From contig NZ_JZWV01001188.1 of assembly GCF_000966975.1 (NCBI RefSeq), forward strand, positions 1-5,996: 5,996 nt of DNA, given 5' to 3'. Each line of letters begins with the position of its first letter. Position 1 is the stretch's first letter. The notes under the pieces were generated by a model, which had not been told where the DNA came from, made no database searches, and saw only the letters and a program-made list of their open reading frames with translations. Position numbers and translations under genes: made by a program. This document shows, piece by piece, positions 5,832-5,996 of the stretch. The stretch is from Streptomyces katrae. GTDB taxonomy: Bacteria; Actinomycetota; Actinomycetes; Streptomycetales; Streptomycetaceae.

Positions 5832-5996
5832 TGAGGGGCGGTCGAGAGCGCTGCCGGTGTCGTGGCTGTGTCCCGTTGTTCTTGTGGCATGGATGGGGGC
5901 GGCGTGCGGCTGATTGCGCCCGTGTGGTCTCACGCCGGCCATAGGGGGCTCGGCCTCTGCGGACGGCGGGGAGGGTGCGGATGCATCAGGCACGCA
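5832..5996. other. Non-coding tail, nothing recognised
   Basis: After the decarboxylase stop there are 165 nt with no supported gene, no strong hairpin with a T-run and no clear promoter. The long minus-strand frame covering it is only the reverse of the decarboxylase gene. Confidence 0.4.

Noticed and set aside
5208..5993. A 261-codon minus-strand open frame reaching the right edge
   Set aside because: It mirrors the 3' part of the decarboxylase, whose plus-strand homology is clear; its own N-terminus has no recognisable feature.
5832..5996. Intrinsic terminator after the decarboxylase
   Set aside because: Only short GGGCG/CGCCC pairings with long loops and no T-run were found.

Overview
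The window is very GC-rich (roughly 70% or more) with GTG starts and strong third-position G/C bias, as in Streptomyces or a close actinobacterial relative. The protein families seen (a secreted protein with an Ala-rich signal peptide, a thioredoxin-coupled-type ArsC, a DinB-superfamily enzyme, an AdiA-like decarboxylase) fit that assignment. No replication, transposase, tRNA, rRNA or CRISPR signature is visible.

Layout, left to right. Positions 230 to 1 (minus) hold the N-terminus of a secreted protein that runs off the left edge. About 230-895 has no convincing gene. About 896-1258 (minus) is an arsenate reductase (arsC) remnant that lacks its P-loop and its normal end. Positions 1274-2062 (minus) encode an intact 262-residue protein of unknown function. 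An intergenic region of about 270 nt follows, with a TTGACA box, a 20-bp perfect palindrome and a 14-codon mini-ORF. Positions 2335-2859 (plus) encode an intact DinB-superfamily protein. About 2860-3480 is mostly non-coding but carries a degenerate LysM domain on the minus strand. Positions 3488-5831 (plus) hold a nearly full-length Orn/Lys/Arg decarboxylase most like biodegradative arginine decarboxylase AdiA. It is split by a frameshift near 5249-5261, where about ten codons that the family normally has also appear to be missing. Nothing was recognised in the last 165 nt.

The genes do not form an evident pathway or operon. Of six protein-coding loci, two are intact, one is cut by the window edge, and three (arsC, LysM, decarboxylase) look decayed. 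That suggests an accessory region undergoing gene loss. I see no convincing novel multi-gene system. The points most worth a second look are the decarboxylase lesion, the arsC remnant abutting the unknown gene, and the control region between the unknown gene and the DinB gene.
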